Notes: generated by a model from the letters alone, not told the origin. Positions 15,806 to 24,249 are shown, counted from the stretch's first letter. The stretch is DNA of 32,617 nt from an uncultured Bacilli bacterium (GCA_944364005.1 CALVVW010000009.1:1-32617), one strand, 5' to 3'. Numbers and translations are program-made.

Positions 15806-16912
15806 ATGAAATATGATTATGTAATAGTAGGGGCTGGTCTTTTTGGAGCAACGTTCGCAAATCTTGCAAAAAGCGATGGAAAGAAAGTCTTAGTCATTGA
15901 AAAAAGAAATCACATTGCAGGAAATGTTTATACCGAAGAAATGGAAGGAATTCAGGTACATAAGTATGGAGCGCATATTTTTCATACCGATGATAAAGAG
16001 GTTTGGAATTATGTAAATAGTTTTGTAGAGTTTAATCGTTATACGAATTCTCCAGTAGCACGTTATAAGAACGAGATTTATAATATGCCATTTAATATGA
16101 ATACTTTTGCTAAAATCTGGGATGATGTTATTACTCCAGAGGATGCTAAAAGACATATCGAAGAAGAAAGGAAAGAAATGGAAGTTAAAGCTCCTAAGAA
16201 TTTGGAAGAACAGGCTATTTCTTTGGTAGGAAGAACTATCTATGAAAAATTAGTCAAAGGTTATACAGAAAAACAATGGAATAGAGAATGCATTGATTTA
16301 CCAGCCTTTATTATTAAGAGACTACCTGTTAGATTTATTTATGATAATAATTATTTTAATGATAAATATCAAGGAATACCTATTGGTGGTTATACAAAAT
16401 TAGTAGAAAAGATGTTAGAAGGAATTGAGGTAAAACTTGAAGAAGACTTTTTAGAAAAAAAAGACTATTATCAAAAACTTGGTAAAAAGGTTATTTATAC
16501 AGGAATGCTAGATGAATATTTTGATTGTAAATTAGGAAGATTAGAGTATCGCTCTCTAAGATTTGATACGAAAGTATTGGATATGGAAAACTTCCAAGGA
16601 AATGCTGTAGTAAACTACACAGGAAGAGAAGTGGACTACACTAGAGTGATTGAACATAAACACTTTGACTCTACATCAAGTAAAAAGACGGTTGTTACTT
16701 ATGAATATCCTGATGATTGGACAGAAGAAAAGGAAGCATATTATGTAATTAATGACGATAAAAATAATAATTTAAAAGAGAAATATCAAGAGCTAGCAAT
16801 TAAAGAAAAAAATGTAATCTTTGGTGGAAGATTAGCGGAATATAAATATTATGATATGGATGATGTTATTAGAAGTGCTATGGATACTTATCATAAGATA
16901 GAGGTGAAGTAG
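15806..16912 (+). CDS. glf: UDP-galactopyranose mutase
   Basis: This 368-residue FAD enzyme interconverts UDP-galactopyranose and UDP-galactofuranose. The Rossmann motif GAGLFG (9-14) opens the protein and is followed by VLVIEKRNHIAGNVYT. The family-defining HKYGAHIFHT (about 52-61), NMPFNMNTF, GYTEKQWNR and IPIGGYTKL are all present, and the C-terminus has GGRLAEYKYYDMDDVI, also typical. Length is normal. The ribosome-binding site AGAAAGG precedes the ATG. It stands before the polysaccharide locus, so the surface polymer may contain galactofuranose, although no glycosyltransferase here can be named as a Galf transferase. The following gene begins two bases after its stop. Confidence 0.96.
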   Translation: MKYDYVIVGAGLFGATFANLAKSDGKKVLVIEKRNHIAGNVYTEEMEGIQVHKYGAHIFHTDDKEVWNYVNSFVEFNRYTNSPVARYKNEIYNMPFNMNTFAKIWDDVITPEDAKRHIEEERKEMEVKAPKNLEEQAISLVGRTIYEKLVKGYTEKQWNRECIDLPAFIIKRLPVRFIYDNNYFNDKYQGIPIGGYTKLVEKMLEGIEVKLEEDFLEKKDYYQKLGKKVIYTGMLDEYFDCKLGRLEYRSLRFDTKVLDMENFQGNAVVNYTGREVDYTRVIEHKHFDSTSSKKTVVTYEYPDDWTEEKEAYYVINDDKNNNLKEKYQELAIKEKNVIFGGRLAEYKYYDMDDVIRSAMDTYHKIEVK

Positions 16913-16914
16913 TT

Positions 16915-18198
16915 ATGGATGTTAGAGAACTAAGAAAAAAAGTAGAATATATGTGGAGAAGTCCTAAATTAAAAGATGAAACATTAGAAAAATTCTTTAA
17001 AGAATTAGAAGAAGTAAAAGAAGAAAACCGAGAGTTTTATCTTCGAGCAATGAGCAAATTACTAGTAAAAAAAGGCAGAACCTCTTCTGCCAAAGTATAC
17101 GTAAATGAATTGTTTCAAGAACCTTCAAAAATTCCAATAGACTATTATAATTCATATAAAATAAATGTTATGGAAGGTAATTACATAGATGCTTATCTAG
17201 ATCTATTTAAATATAAAGAATTGCTACCAGATATAGACATTTCTTTACCAATAACAATGTTAGAACAAATAATTGATATAGAAAATAATCCTAATCTATA
17301 TTTAAATGCAGACTATACTATTGAAAAAACAGACAAACTATTTGATTTTCAATTTAATAAAGTATTCTATTTACCAAGATACCATAAAATAATAGATCTT
17401 TTTAATACAAGAGAGTATACCAAAATGATACACGAATTAAAAAGATTAAGAATGACAACAAAAAATGAACCTTATTTAATAGAAACTAAGGCATTATTAG
17501 AACTTGCTAGAGTATTAGAAAGAAAACAAGAAGAATTAAAAGATAGAAGAGAGGAAAGTGAAAGAAAAGAAGAGTTCTTAACTCCTCAACAAGAAGAAGT
17601 ATTAAATATAAAAATCAAAAGAATAAAAGAATTACCGGAAGAGGCAAAATTAGTATTAATACAGCATACTATGAAATCAGATTATAAAATTGCAAAAGAA
17701 TTATTAAATGAGCTAGAAGAGTCAACTCCAATTTTATATGATGTAGAGGTAGCATACTTAAAAAACTGTATTAGAGAAAAAGAACTAGAAGAAAATCTTC
17801 CGGAAGTAAGAAAAGAAGCTTATAATAATGCTTTAGAAAAAGGAATAGGTCATCTACACTATGAAGATTATGAAACAGCCTATGATTATTTCTTATATGG
17901 AAAATATGTCACAAGCCATCCTATCTTTGATTACTATATTGGATATTGTTTCTTTAAAACTTACCACGATGAAGAAGCTTACCAAATACTATCTAGTTAT
18001 AAAGAACATGGAGGAGAAAAATTGCTAGAAACTTTGACGTTATTGAAAAGCCTAGATTGTAAAACCTCAAGACTTGAGCAAGCCAGTGAAAAAGAATTGG
18101 AACAGGCAAGAATTGTCCAAACATATAAATTAAATTATAGTTATTTGACAATTAATAAAAATAAAGTAAAAGAGTTAACCCTACCTACACAAACATAA
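16915..18198 (+). CDS. Unrecognised alpha-helical, TPR-like protein
   Basis: The 427-residue product has no signal peptide or TM segment and is rich in Glu, Lys and Leu. It reads as helical hairpins, with repeat-like helices such as ISLPITMLEQIIDI, YLIETKALLELARVLERKQEELK and GIGHLHYEDYETAYDYFLYGKYV. The last one has the A/G-x3-Y-x2-A spacing of a tetratricopeptide unit. A charged coiled-coil-like stretch lies at about 195-225. A cytoplasmic scaffold role is possible but is only inference. It starts two bases after glf with a ribosome-binding site (GAGGTGAAG) inside the glf end, so the two are translationally linked, and a strong terminator follows. I cannot name the family. Confidence 0.75.
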   Translation: MDVRELRKKVEYMWRSPKLKDETLEKFFKELEEVKEENREFYLRAMSKLLVKKGRTSSAKVYVNELFQEPSKIPIDYYNSYKINVMEGNYIDAYLDLFKYKELLPDIDISLPITMLEQIIDIENNPNLYLNADYTIEKTDKLFDFQFNKVFYLPRYHKIIDLFNTREYTKMIHELKRLRMTTKNEPYLIETKALLELARVLERKQEELKDRREESERKEEFLTPQQEEVLNIKIKRIKELPEEAKLVLIQHTMKSDYKIAKELLNELEESTPILYDVEVAYLKNCIREKELEENLPEVRKEAYNNALEKGIGHLHYEDYETAYDYFLYGKYVTSHPIFDYYIGYCFFKTYHDEEAYQILSSYKEHGGEKLLETLTLLKSLDCKTSRLEQASEKELEQARIVQTYKLNYSYLTINKNKVKELTLPTQT

Positions 18199-18249
18199 CA
18201 GCTACTTAAAAACAGATAAACTCATAGTTTTCTTTCTATTATGACGATA

Positions 18250-18295
18250 TCTAGTAACATTTTCAAAAAAACCGGAAATGGTTGCTAGATTTTTT
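18250..18295 (+). terminator. Terminator of the glf transcript
   Basis: A long stem pairs TCTAGTAAC plus ATTTTC (5' arm from 18250) with GGAAAT plus GGTTGCTAGA (to 18289), with two wobbles and a one-base bulge, followed by six T. Confidence 0.75.
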
Positions 18296-18329
18296 CTGAT
18301 TAAATATATTTAAGGAGTGATAATATTCA

Positions 18330-18345
18330 TTAATATATATATTAA
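18330..18345. repeat. 16-bp A/T palindrome upstream of the sortase promoter
   Basis: TTAATATATATATTAA is perfectly self-complementary and sits about 20 bases upstream of the sortase -35. It could be an operator or simply low-complexity DNA. The rest of the 18199-18424 spacer holds only the terminator and the promoter. Confidence 0.25.
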
Positions 18346-18363
18346 ATTGAAATGTTATTAATA

Positions 18364-18391
18364 TTGACAAATACTAAATATCCAATACAAT
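18364..18391 (+). promoter_or_regulatory. Sortase promoter
   Basis: A perfect -35 TTGACA (18364-18369) and TACAAT (18386-18391) are separated by 16 bases. The start site would be near 18398, ahead of AGGGGAAG and the ATG at 18425. Confidence 0.75.
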
Positions 18392-18424
18392 AAAAAAGTA
18401 CTATAACAAAAGGGGAAGATTATT

Positions 18425-19144
18425 ATGATGAGAAAGGGATTAGTTATTGTTCTTTCAGGTATTTGTTTGATTTGTATTGTGTTATTACTGGTACCAGTTA
18501 ATAAAAAAGAAATAGAAATAGAGCAACCAAGAGATGTTGCTGTAAAAAAAGAAAAAGTAGAAGATGTTGCAGTAAATGTTATGGAACAATATAGGATACA
18601 ATATAATAATTCGGATATTGTTGCTTTATTAGATATACCAAATACTGATATTAATACTGTTGTACCTAGAGGAGAAGATAATGAGTTTTATTTGAATCAC
18701 TTACCAGATAAACAAGAAAACTCTTTAGGAAGTGTTTTTTTAGATTATAGAAATGAATTAAATGATAGAAAGTTAATTATTTATGGACATAATTCCCCTA
18801 ATGTGGATACTCTTTTTAAAGGATTGGAACAATATTTAAATTCTGATTATTATTCTACTCATAATAATATTTATTTACAAACAGATTATACTAGATATCA
18901 TTATCAAATATTTTCTGTTTATATTGCTACTAGTAATGTATCTCATGTTAATTTAAATTTAACTAATAAAGAATATAAGAGACATTTACAATGGTTAAAA
19001 GAAGAATCTATTTATGATACAGGAGTATCTATTTATGATACAGGAGTATCTATTTATGATGAAGATATTTTAATACTACAAACTTGTTTTTATAATCCAG
19101 AAAATTCTTATTTAATTATTGCTGCTAAGAAAGTAGAAGATTAA
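18425..19144 (+). CDS. Class B sortase-like protein with altered active site
   Basis: The 239-residue protein has an N-terminal signal-anchor (about 5-25) and a sortase-fold domain: ALLDIPNTDINTVVPRGEDNEFYLNH, GSVFLDYRN, His122 in IIYGHN, and Cys221 in ILQTCFYN. These match class B sortases, which ligate sorting-signal proteins to the wall. In the family an Arg follows the Cys by about eight residues (usually in D-A-R); here that stretch reads CFYNPENSYLII with Tyr229 and no Arg. Just before the Cys strand a seven-residue SIYDTGV unit is repeated twice, then SIYD again. Both changes could reduce or alter activity. It has its own promoter and terminator and no visible LPxTG-like substrate gene. 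The start may be ATG 18425 or 18428. Confidence 0.85.
   Translation: MMRKGLVIVLSGICLICIVLLLVPVNKKEIEIEQPRDVAVKKEKVEDVAVNVMEQYRIQYNNSDIVALLDIPNTDINTVVPRGEDNEFYLNHLPDKQENSLGSVFLDYRNELNDRKLIIYGHNSPNVDTLFKGLEQYLNSDYYSTHNNIYLQTDYTRYHYQIFSVYIATSNVSHVNLNLTNKEYKRHLQWLKEESIYDTGVSIYDTGVSIYDEDILILQTCFYNPENSYLIIAAKKVED
19007..19060 (+). repeat. 21-bp tandem repeat inside the sortase gene
   Basis: Two identical 21-base units (19007-19027 and 19028-19048) are followed by the first 12 bases of a third. They code SIYDTGV, SIYDTGV, SIYD and keep the frame. The perfect identity at the DNA level points to recent expansion by slippage. Confidence 0.95.
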
Positions 19145-19173
19145 AATTAATATTTAGTTTTAGCATTAAGTGT

Positions 19174-19201
19174 AAACTAGGAGTTGCTCCTAGTTTTTTT
19201 T
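19174..19201 (+). terminator. Sortase terminator
   Basis: AAACTAGGAG and CTCCTAGTTT form a perfect 10-bp stem with a TTG loop, followed by a T-run. Confidence 0.9.
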
Positions 19202-19218
19202 GTTCTAGCTTTGTTTTT

Positions 19219-19238
19219 TGACAAAATATGACAAAATA
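19219..19238 (+). promoter_or_regulatory. Tandem TGACAAAATA, possible operator of the capsule operon
   Basis: Two exact 10-base copies lie head to tail directly upstream of the -35 box, whose own TTGACGAAT resembles a third copy. The 10-base spacing puts the copies on one face of the helix, as for cooperative binding of a regulator. Confidence 0.35.
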
Positions 19239-19240
19239 AA

Positions 19241-19269
19241 TTGACGAATGGTATAAAAAATGTTATAAT
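19241..19269 (+). promoter_or_regulatory. Promoter of the polysaccharide operon
   Basis: TTGACG (19241-19246) and TATAAT (19264-19269) are separated by the ideal 17 bases. The transcript would start near 19276, with AGGGAGGG before the ATG at 19304. Confidence 0.8.
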
Positions 19270-19303
19270 AAGCACGATTTATACACGTTTAGGGAGGGTT
19301 CGT

Positions 19304-19969
19304 ATGGAAGAGATAAATTTAAAAGAAGTGTATAGTTATTTTAAATCTAGACTACTTTGGATGATACTTGCGATAGTTGTGATTGTAATTATTGGTAATG
19401 TATACACCATAGTAACAAGAGTTCCAATGTATCAGAGTAATACAACAATTGTATTAGTTGGTGAGAGTAAAAAAGGATATAGTCAAACTGATTCTCAATT
19501 AAATCAAAACTTAATTGGTACTTATAGTGAGATTATTACTAGTAGAAAAGTATTGCAACAAGTAATCGATAATTTAAAATTAAAAATGACTGTAGATGAG
19601 TTATCACAAAATATTACAACATCTTCTGTTGAAGATACAGAAATTATTCGTATTACAGTAAATAATGAAAAGAAAAAAATGGCTGTTAAAATTGCTGATG
19701 AAGTAGCAAGTGTATTCTCAGAAGAAATACAAGATATTTATAACTTAGAGAATGTAGCAATTATAGATAAAGCAGAAGAAGCAGATGCTCCATATAATAT
19801 TAATTATGTAAAAGATAATGTTATTTATTTAATGATTGGAGTAGTATTATCTTTTGGTGTAGTATTTGTTATGTATTATTTTGATACTACTATTAAATCA
19901 AGTGAAACTGTAGAAGAAAAATTAGGTTTAACTGTAATTGGTATAGTTCCTAAAGAAAGTAAGGAGTAG
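19304..19969 (+). CDS. cpsC: Capsule chain-length regulator and kinase activator, CpsC/CapA type
   Basis: ATG 19304 follows AGGGAGGG; upstream in-frame codons overlap the promoter and are not used. The 221-residue Wzz-family protein has TM1 (about 17-36), an external loop with YQSNTTIVLVGES, a coiled-coil-like middle, and TM2 (about 176-193) before a cytoplasmic tail ending in KLGLTVIGIVPK. In Gram-positive bacteria such proteins control chain length and activate the separate tyrosine kinase through the C-terminal tail. The kinase gene follows after six bases, matching the split CpsC/CpsD arrangement. It is the first gene of the operon. Confidence 0.92.
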   Translation: MEEINLKEVYSYFKSRLLWMILAIVVIVIIGNVYTIVTRVPMYQSNTTIVLVGESKKGYSQTDSQLNQNLIGTYSEIITSRKVLQQVIDNLKLKMTVDELSQNITTSSVEDTEIIRITVNNEKKKMAVKIADEVASVFSEEIQDIYNLENVAIIDKAEEADAPYNINYVKDNVIYLMIGVVLSFGVVFVMYYFDTTIKSSETVEEKLGLTVIGIVPKESKE

Positions 19970-19975
19970 TGAGTT

Positions 19976-20689
19976 ATGTCAACAGATTTAATTATTAATG
20001 TAAACCCTAAATCTATTTTTAGTGAAGCTATTAAAACAATTCGTACTAATTTAGCATTTCAAGCAATTGATGGAGAAATGAAAGTAATACTAAGTACTTC
20101 ACCTCAATCAGGAGATGGAAAAAGTTTTATTACTGCTAATCTTGCAGTTGCTTATGCACAAGAAGGTAAGAAAGTATTGGTTGTAGATTGTGATTTACGT
20201 AAAGGTAGACAACATGAAATTTTTGAAGTTATGAATTTAACTAGTGGTGGTTACTCTAATTTAATTCTAAATTATAAAGACGATATTAAGTTAAAAAAAT
20301 ATATTGTAGGTACTAGTAATAAAAATATAGATTTATTACCTACAGGACCAACTCCTCCTAATCCAGTAGAGTTGTTAGCGTCTGAGAATAATAAAAAGTT
20401 AATGGAAGAATTAAGGGGAATATATGATGTTATTTTATTAGATTGCCCTCCAGTATTAGGATTAAGTGATACTATGATAATGACTAAGTATAGTGATGCT
20501 AATATTATTGTAGTAAGTAATAAAAAGACTAAAGTAGAAAGCCTAGATAAAGCTAAAAAAGTATTTGCTCAAGCAAATGCTAAGATAGCAGGTGTAGTGA
20601 TCAATAAAGCTTCTGTAAAAGATAATAGCTATTATAGTTATTATTCAAGTGAATATTATGGCGAGAAGAAAAAGAAGAAAAGAAGATAA
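19976..20689 (+). CDS. cpsD: Capsule BY-type tyrosine kinase, CpsD/CapB type
   Basis: The 237-residue cytoplasmic ATPase has Walker A PQSGDGKS (43-50), Walker A' VLVVDCD (67-73) and Walker B VILLDCPP. The N-terminal SEAIKTIRTNLAFQ helix (15-29) is the oligomerisation motif. The C-terminus is a tyrosine cluster, YYSYYSSEYYG, followed by a Lys/Arg tail; these tyrosines are the expected autophosphorylation sites. Cycling of this phosphorylation with CpsC and CpsB controls polymer length and export. Its stop codon overlaps the start of the phosphatase gene by one base. Confidence 0.95.
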   Translation: MSTDLIINVNPKSIFSEAIKTIRTNLAFQAIDGEMKVILSTSPQSGDGKSFITANLAVAYAQEGKKVLVVDCDLRKGRQHEIFEVMNLTSGGYSNLILNYKDDIKLKKYIVGTSNKNIDLLPTGPTPPNPVELLASENNKKLMEELRGIYDVILLDCPPVLGLSDTMIMTKYSDANIIVVSNKKTKVESLDKAKKVFAQANAKIAGVVINKASVKDNSYYSYYSSEYYGEKKKKKRR

Positions 20690-21417
20690 TGAAAGATTTG
20701 CATTCACATCTGCTTTTTGGGATAGATGATGGAAGTAAAGATATAAGTGAGAGTATATCTTTATTAAAAGAAGCAGAAAAACAAGGAATAACAGAATTAA
20801 TGATCACACCTCATTATATAGAAGAGAGTAAATATAATTGTAATAATGAGGACAAGAAAAAAAAATTTGATCAACTAGTTCAAGCAGTAAAAGATGAAGG
20901 TATAAATATTAAATTATATTTAGGTAATGAAGTATTTATTAATGATAATTTTATTAAGTTATTAAAAAAGAAAGAAATAACTACTTTAAATAATTCTAAA
21001 TACATATTATTAGAATTTCCATTAGGTAATATGTTATATAATACAAAAGATATTATTTATGAACTTGTAGTAGCAGGGTATGTACCAGTACTTGCTCATC
21101 CAGAAAGATATAGAATTTTTCAAAGACATCCAGATCATATAGAAGAATATCTAAGAATGGGAGTATTATTACAAGGAAACTATAAAAGTTTGTTTGGTAA
21201 ATATGGAAAACAAGCTAAGAAGACATTAATTTATTTCTTAAAGAAACATCAAATTACCTTTTTAGGTAGTGATTGTCATCATGAGAAAGATTTTAAGATA
21301 AAAAAGTTAAAAAAGAAATTGAAATCAATAGTAAAAAGTGATAACATGATAGAGGACTTATTAGAGAATAACTTTAACAAAGTAATTTCTAATGAAAACT
21401 TTGGTATTAGAAGATAA
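20689..21417 (+). CDS. cpsB: PHP-type tyrosine phosphatase, CpsB/CapC type
   Basis: The 242-residue protein has the Mn-dependent PHP-fold motifs in order: DLHSHLLFGIDDGSK (3-17), ITPHYIEESKY, LGNEVFI, LAHPERYR and GSDCHHE. It removes phosphate from the tyrosine cluster of CpsD. It begins in a TAATG overlap with the kinase stop, which suggests translational coupling and matched amounts of kinase and phosphatase. Length is normal for the family. Confidence 0.94.
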   Translation: MKDLHSHLLFGIDDGSKDISESISLLKEAEKQGITELMITPHYIEESKYNCNNEDKKKKFDQLVQAVKDEGINIKLYLGNEVFINDNFIKLLKKKEITTLNNSKYILLEFPLGNMLYNTKDIIYELVVAGYVPVLAHPERYRIFQRHPDHIEEYLRMGVLLQGNYKSLFGKYGKQAKKTLIYFLKKHQITFLGSDCHHEKDFKIKKLKKKLKSIVKSDNMIEDLLENNFNKVISNENFGIRR

Positions 21418-21470
21418 GTTTGTAGTAGTAATTGTAGTAGTAAATAAATAGAGAAGTTAGGAGTATAGGT

Positions 21471-22229
21471 ATGGATGAGGTATTAGTAAAAGAACAAGAA
21501 AATAGTAGTGAAGAAGAAATTATTAAGACAAAAGAAATTATTATGGATTTAGATGCTTATCAGAGGGAGCAAGAAGAGTTAGAAAAGATGAATAAAGTAT
21601 CTGTTAGAAAGTTAGGATATTTATTCGTAAAAAGAGTATTTGATATTGTGTGTGGTTTGATTGGTATTATTTGTATGATTCCATTAATGCTTATTGTAAA
21701 ATTGATTACAGTTTGCAGTGGAGATTTTCATTCTATATTCTATTTTCAAAAAAGAATTGGAAAAAATGGGAAAGAATTTAAATTATATAAATTCCGTTCT
21801 ATGGTACCAAATGCAGATGAAATTTTACAACAAACTTTAAAAACAGATAAAGTTAGAGCAGAAGAATGGAAGAAATATCAAAAATTTGAAAATGATCCAA
21901 GAATTACTAAAATAGGTAATATTCTTAGAAAAACATCGCTTGATGAAGTACCACAATTTATTAACATATTAAAAGGCGATATGTCTATGATAGGTCCTAG
22001 ACCGTTAATACCAGGAGAATTAGATTCACATGATGGTAATCATGAAATATACGAAAGTGTTAGACCTGGTATTACTGGATGGTGGGCATGTAATGGTAGA
22101 AGTGCAACCACTTATGAAGAAAGACTAGAATTAGAATATTATTATGTAAAGAATAGAAGTTTATGGTTAGATATTAAGTGTGTGTTTAAAACAATAAGTG
22201 CGGTAATTTGTAAAAAAGGAGCTAAATAA
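21471..22229 (+). CDS. Initiating sugar-phosphate transferase (undecaprenyl-phosphate)
   Basis: The 252-residue protein has the short form of the bacterial sugar transferase fold: a charged N-terminal tail (~45 residues), KRVFDIVCG before one hydrophobic segment (about 53-78), then the catalytic YKFRSM, DPRITKIGNILRKTSLDEVPQF, GDMSMIGPRPL and RPGITGWW. It transfers a sugar-1-phosphate from a nucleotide sugar to undecaprenyl phosphate and so starts the repeat unit on the inner face of the membrane. It lacks the four-TM N-terminal part of WbaP-type enzymes. The start follows TAGGAG. The sugar cannot be told from the sequence. The 53-base spacer after cpsB has no terminator. Confidence 0.93.
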   Translation: MDEVLVKEQENSSEEEIIKTKEIIMDLDAYQREQEELEKMNKVSVRKLGYLFVKRVFDIVCGLIGIICMIPLMLIVKLITVCSGDFHSIFYFQKRIGKNGKEFKLYKFRSMVPNADEILQQTLKTDKVRAEEWKKYQKFENDPRITKIGNILRKTSLDEVPQFINILKGDMSMIGPRPLIPGELDSHDGNHEIYESVRPGITGWWACNGRSATTYEERLELEYYYVKNRSLWLDIKCVFKTISAVICKKGAK

Positions 22230-22262
22230 AAGTACGGTGTTTTAACATGAGTACTTTTTATT
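22228..22262 (+). terminator. Hairpin between the initiating transferase and the glycosyltransferase genes
   Basis: AAAAGTAC (22228-22235) pairs with GTACTTTT (22251-22258), and TGTT with AACA inside the loop. The tail is TTTTTATTTTT. It may act as a partial terminator that lowers expression of the distal genes. Confidence 0.5.
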
Positions 22263-22282
22263 TTTCTTGAGAGGTGAAAGAA

Positions 22283-23131
22283 ATGACAAAAATGGAAAAA
22301 TTCCCCCCATATAGTGTTTTGATGTCTGTATATTACAAAGAAAATCCAGAATGGCTTAGAATTAGTATAGACAGTATGTTAAATCAAACTGTTTTCCCAT
22401 CTGAATTTGTATTGGTCGAAGATGGACCTTTAACAGAAGAATTAAATAAGGTTGTAGCAGCATTCCAAAAAAAGTATAAGAATCTTTTTAAAGTGATAAA
22501 ATTGAAAGAAAATCAAGGGTTAGGTCCTGCATTGAAAATTGGTATTGAGTCTTGTTCTAATGAATATATTGCTCGGATGGATTCTGATGATTATTCGGTT
22601 TCAGATCGAATAGAAAAACAATTAAAAAAAATTATGGAAGATCCAGAGTTAGGACTTGTCGGAAGCAATGTTGCTGAGTTTGAGGGACAAATTGAAAATA
22701 TTATTAGCCTTGTAGTTTTACCAGAAACACAAGCGAGAATTTACAAATTTTCAAAAAGAAGATGTCCATTTAGGCATCCTTCATTATTATATAAAAAAAG
22801 TTGCGTATTAAAAGCGGGAAATTATCGTGAATTTTATTTATGTGAAGACTATGATTTGTATGTTCGAATGCTATCAACTGGTTGTAAATGTTATAATATT
22901 CAGGAAGTATTGGTATATATGAGAATAGGTCAGGACTTTTATAAAAGGCGTGGTGGCTATAAGTATATGAAGTCAATTTTAAAATTTAAGAATCTTCAAT
23001 TAAAAAATGGCTATTTTTCAATTGGAGATTATATGAGAAGTACAATACCTCATGTTATTGTATGTCTTATGCCAAATAAATTAAGAGACTTTGTATATAG
23101 AAATCTTTTAAGGAAAAAGTCAAGGAGGTGA
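22283..23131 (+). CDS. GT2 glycosyltransferase, AmsE/EpsE-like
   Basis: ATG 22283 follows GAGAGGTG; GTG 22274 is part of that site and is not used. The 282-residue protein has the GT-A fold motifs: YSVLMSVYYKENPEWL, SIDSMLNQT, LVEDGP, ENQGLGPALKIGI and the metal-binding ARMDSDDYS. FRHPSLLYKKS and CEDYDLYVRML follow, the latter with the usual ED pair. The AmsE-type enzymes extend capsule or exopolysaccharide repeat units at the membrane. The acceptor and sugar are unknown. Its tail overlaps the ribosome-binding site of the next gene. Confidence 0.9.
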   Translation: MTKMEKFPPYSVLMSVYYKENPEWLRISIDSMLNQTVFPSEFVLVEDGPLTEELNKVVAAFQKKYKNLFKVIKLKENQGLGPALKIGIESCSNEYIARMDSDDYSVSDRIEKQLKKIMEDPELGLVGSNVAEFEGQIENIISLVVLPETQARIYKFSKRRCPFRHPSLLYKKSCVLKAGNYREFYLCEDYDLYVRMLSTGCKCYNIQEVLVYMRIGQDFYKRRGGYKYMKSILKFKNLQLKNGYFSIGDYMRSTIPHVIVCLMPNKLRDFVYRNLLRKKSRR

Positions 23132-23136
23132 TAAAA

Positions 23137-24249
23137 TTGAGTAATAAACCAATTAGAATTTTGCATATAGTTCCAAATATGCAAAATGGTGGATTAGAAA
23201 ATTTAATAATGAACATATATAGAAATATTGATAGAAAAAAAATACAATTTGATTTTATGGTACATTATACAGAAAAAAAATTTTTTGATGATGAAATAGA
23301 AAAATTAGGTGGGAAAATATTTAGATTTACTCTTCGTAATGATAATAATATTTTTAACTATATGAAAGAAATTGATAAATTTTATAAAAATCATAAAGAG
23401 TACAAGATAATTCATTGCCATATGAGTAGTATTGGATTTATTAATTTTTTCATAGCAAAAAAGAATGGTATCAATGTTAGAATTGCTCATAGCCATAATT
23501 CTAAAACAGATAAGACTTTAAAGGGAAAAATTAAAAGATTAATGATGTTGCCATATAAGTATGTAAGTACAATTAATTATGCTTGTTCTACCGAAGCTGG
23601 TAAATATCTATTTGGGCATCAAACATATGAGATTATTCCTAACGCTATAGATTGTAAACGGTACAAGTTTTTACTAAAAAATAGATTGGAAATTAGGAAA
23701 AAGTATAATATAAGTGATACTGATATTTTAATTGGTCATATCGGAAGATTTACGGTACAAAAAAATCATGAATTTTTAATTGAATGTTTTAAAGATGCAT
23801 TAAAAGAAAATGGTAATTTGAAATTGATGTTAATAGGTGATGGGGAATTAAAGTCAAATATCGAAAATGTCATAAAAAGATATAACTTAGAGGACAAAAT
23901 TATTTTAACAGGTGTAATATCGGATACATGGAAGTATTATTCTGCTTTTGATGAATTTGTTTTGCCGTCACTATTTGAAGGTTTGCCAGTTGTTGGAGTA
24001 GAGGCACAATGCTCAGGAATAGATTGTTTATTTGCTGATAATATAACTAGAGATGTAATACTTACAGACAAGATACATTATTTATCTTTGGAAAAAACTA
24101 TATGGTCTAACAAATTAAAATGTATTATTCCTTCTATTAGTAATAGAGAAAAATATTATAAAATTGTAGAAAAAAGTGATTTTAATATAGAAAAAATGGC
24201 AAAAAAATTAGAAGATGAATATTTGAGGTTATATAATTATGAAAGTTAA
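23137..24249 (+). CDS. GT4 glycosyltransferase, EpsF-like
   Basis: The start is TTG 23137, eight bases after AAGGAGG; the in-frame GTG 23128 is inside that site. The 370-residue protein has a GT-B fold: RILHIVPNMQNGGLENLIMN at the start, ARIAHSHNS-like IRIAHSHN at about 125, IGHIGRFTVQKNHEFLI in the second domain, then LIGDGEL and SLFEGLPVVGVEAQ with the donor-binding E-x7-E. It adds one sugar with retention of configuration. The C-terminus overlaps the Wzy-like gene by 11 bases. Confidence 0.9.
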   Translation: MSNKPIRILHIVPNMQNGGLENLIMNIYRNIDRKKIQFDFMVHYTEKKFFDDEIEKLGGKIFRFTLRNDNNIFNYMKEIDKFYKNHKEYKIIHCHMSSIGFINFFIAKKNGINVRIAHSHNSKTDKTLKGKIKRLMMLPYKYVSTINYACSTEAGKYLFGHQTYEIIPNAIDCKRYKFLLKNRLEIRKKYNISDTDILIGHIGRFTVQKNHEFLIECFKDALKENGNLKLMLIGDGELKSNIENVIKRYNLEDKIILTGVISDTWKYYSAFDEFVLPSLFEGLPVVGVEAQCSGIDCLFADNITRDVILTDKIHYLSLEKTIWSNKLKCIIPSISNREKYYKIVEKSDFNIEKMAKKLEDEYLRLYNYES

